Assembly: GCA_051252005.1 (NCBI GenBank)
Contig: JBPOEZ010000005.1
Span: 1-64,000 of the forward strand
Source: JACOMS01 sp051252005
Lineage (GTDB): Bacteria; Pseudomonadota; Alphaproteobacteria; Caulobacterales; Maricaulaceae
Direction: 5' to 3'
Length of the DNA stretch: 64,000 nucleotides
Shown here: positions 62,862 through 64,000 of the stretch, piece after piece
Numbering within the stretch: position 1 is the stretch's first letter
How the letters are laid out: each line of letters opens with the position of its first letter
The notes under the pieces: generated by a model
The model's database searches: none
The model's input: the letters and a program-made list of their open reading frames with translations, nothing else
What the model was told of the DNA's origin: nothing
Translations under genes and position numbers: made by a program

Positions 62862-64000
62862 TGCCCAAACGCCCAATGTTTGCAAAAACCAATGTCGTCG
62901 CCATTCCTGAGCGCATGGCCGCGCCGGCTAATATTGTAGACGGGGAGAAGCTTCGCCGCGAATTAACGGCCTTTAGCGGACCGACATACGATAGAGCGGG
63001 GGTGTTGGGTTTGCTGAAAACTGCGCGAGAAGACGCACTCGACTTTGCCCGCCGGAAGTTTGAGGCGGGGCATTATAACGGCCACGAAATGGCGCGGGTT
63101 ATCGCGGCTATTCATGACGATGTCATAAGCGCCTTGTTTGATTTTACCCGCGAGCATATTTTGCCCATGTCGGGATTGGAACCGGATCAGGCGCTCACAC
63201 TTTGCGCCGTTGGCGGTTATGGCCGAGGGGAGATGGCCCCTGGATCTGATGTCGATCTTTTATTTTTGCTCAATGACAATAAGGGCAATGATGCGACCGA
63301 GCGCCTGACAGAATATATTCTCTATATGCTTTGGGATATGGGCATAAAAGTCGGTCATGCCACACGGTCGATTGAGCAAAATATCAAGCTCGCCAAGACC
63401 GATCAAACCATATTGACGTCCTTGCTTGATGTGCGGTTTCTGTGCGGAGATGAGGCGATGGCCTTGCAGCTCTTCACCCGTTTTCGGAAAGATATAACGC
63501 GCGGCAAAGGCCGGGATTATATTGCCGCTAAACTTGATGAGCGCGATACGCGGCATGAGCGTGAGGGTAATTCGCGATACGTAATTGAACCCAATGTCAA
63601 AGAAGGCAAGGGCGGCTTGCGCGACCTGCATGTCCTCTATTGGATTGCGCGGTTCTTGGATAAAGACGGCAAAATCAGCGACGCGCAGAGCGCTGAAGAT
63701 TATGTCGAAATGGGCTTGTTCGACGAAGCCGCGGCCACGCGGTTCGTGCGAGCAGCAGATTTTCTATGGCGGACACGTATTCATTTGCACTTTACCGCAG
63801 GCCGTCCTGCAGAGAACCTAACTTTTGACCGCCAAACGGTTTTAGCCCGTAAAATGGGCTATGCGGCGGGACCCGTTGAAGAAGCCGTTGAAAAGTTCAT
63901 GCGCGAATATTTTATCAATGCGCGAGAAGTTGGAGCGCTAACCCGAATTGCTTGCGCGAAACTTGAAGCTGAGAAATCCATTCGCCTTCCCAAGGGACTT
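62861..64000 (+). CDS. glnD: Bifunctional uridylyltransferase/uridylyl-removing enzyme GlnD, partial (first 380 codons)
   Basis: Nitrogen sensor that uridylylates PII proteins. The nucleotidyltransferase signature GGYGRGEMAPGSDVDLLFL is at about residue 114, with the partner EPNVKEGKGGLRDLH near 244. The frame runs open to the window end, so the HD and ACT domains lie outside. mutS-glnD pairing is common in alphaproteobacteria. Confidence 0.95.
   Translation, partial: MPKRPMFAKTNVVAIPERMAAPANIVDGEKLRRELTAFSGPTYDRAGVLGLLKTAREDALDFARRKFEAGHYNGHEMARVIAAIHDDVISALFDFTREHILPMSGLEPDQALTLCAVGGYGRGEMAPGSDVDLLFLLNDNKGNDATERLTEYILYMLWDMGIKVGHATRSIEQNIKLAKTDQTILTSLLDVRFLCGDEAMALQLFTRFRKDITRGKGRDYIAAKLDERDTRHEREGNSRYVIEPNVKEGKGGLRDLHVLYWIARFLDKDGKISDAQSAEDYVEMGLFDEAAATRFVRAADFLWRTRIHLHFTAGRPAENLTFDRQTVLARKMGYAAGPVEEAVEKFMREYFINAREVGALTRIACAKLEAEKSIRLPKGL

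Overview
The window reads as chromosome of an alphaproteobacterium of moderate GC. The pointers are an alpha-type initiator tRNA, alphaproteobacterial small families (DUF1289, DUF2794, DUF4164-like), the mutS-glnD pair, a long-form Dcd, and lptM next to lysA. The many secreted S9/S41 peptidases and the lipid-storage genes suggest a marine heterotroph of the Hyphomonadales/Maricaulales kind. That placement is inference. I see no insertion sequence, prophage or CRISPR array.

Layout. 0.3-1.6 kb: an isolated low-GC gene of unknown function. 1.8-5.2 kb: TetR regulator, PlsC acyltransferase, LplT-like MFS transporter and SpoU methylase in one operon with two palindromic operators in front. 5.2-8.2 kb (minus): two paralogous exported proteins around a DUF2891 protein, then DUF1289. 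8.3-10 kb: lptM-lysA and tRNA-fMet. 11.2-12.9 kb: MarR regulator divergent from 4-hydroxyphenylpyruvate dioxygenase with two palindromes between them. 12.9-24.9 kb: an almost complete glycerolipid/neutral-lipid gene set: WS/DGAT, GpsA, monoacylglycerol lipase-like hydrolase, DUF3336-patatin, second WS/DGAT, PlsB, HAD-PlsC fusion, then soluble transhydrogenase. 25-27.2 kb: tRNA-Leu(GAG) and three tandem small exported paralogues. 27.3-29.5 kb (minus): DUF4164-like, zapA, 6S RNA, trmD, rplS. 29.6-32.9 kb: gap-pgk-fba (class I) glycolytic operon. 33-37.8 kb: AI-2E family permease, DUF1223 protein, two tandem putative small RNA genes, DUF2794, BI-1 family protein, aldo/keto reductase. 37.9-49.9 kb: Tricorn-like protease, LOG-family protein, argF, an unknown lipoprotein, aconitase, a Pro/Tyr-rich lipoprotein, DegP, and an XRE plus membrane protein pair. 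50-64 kb: radical SAM protein, tandem S9 peptidases, dcd, apaG, carA, yqeY, an AmpG-like permease, mutS and the start of glnD.

Two things stand out. First, the 12.9-24.9 kb block can be read as a pathway from dihydroxyacetone phosphate to triacylglycerol/wax ester and back, built from PlsB and a HAD-PlsC fusion that are unusual for alphaproteobacteria. Second, between 34.9 and 35.4 kb two neighbouring minus-strand transcription units share a 38-bp promoter-like block (32 of 38 identical), carry repeated hairpins with UCCCAC loops, and end in strong intrinsic terminators. I do not recognise this RNA family and consider it the best candidate for an undescribed regulatory system in the window.

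All names come from reading translated sequence and remembered family motifs. No database search was run.
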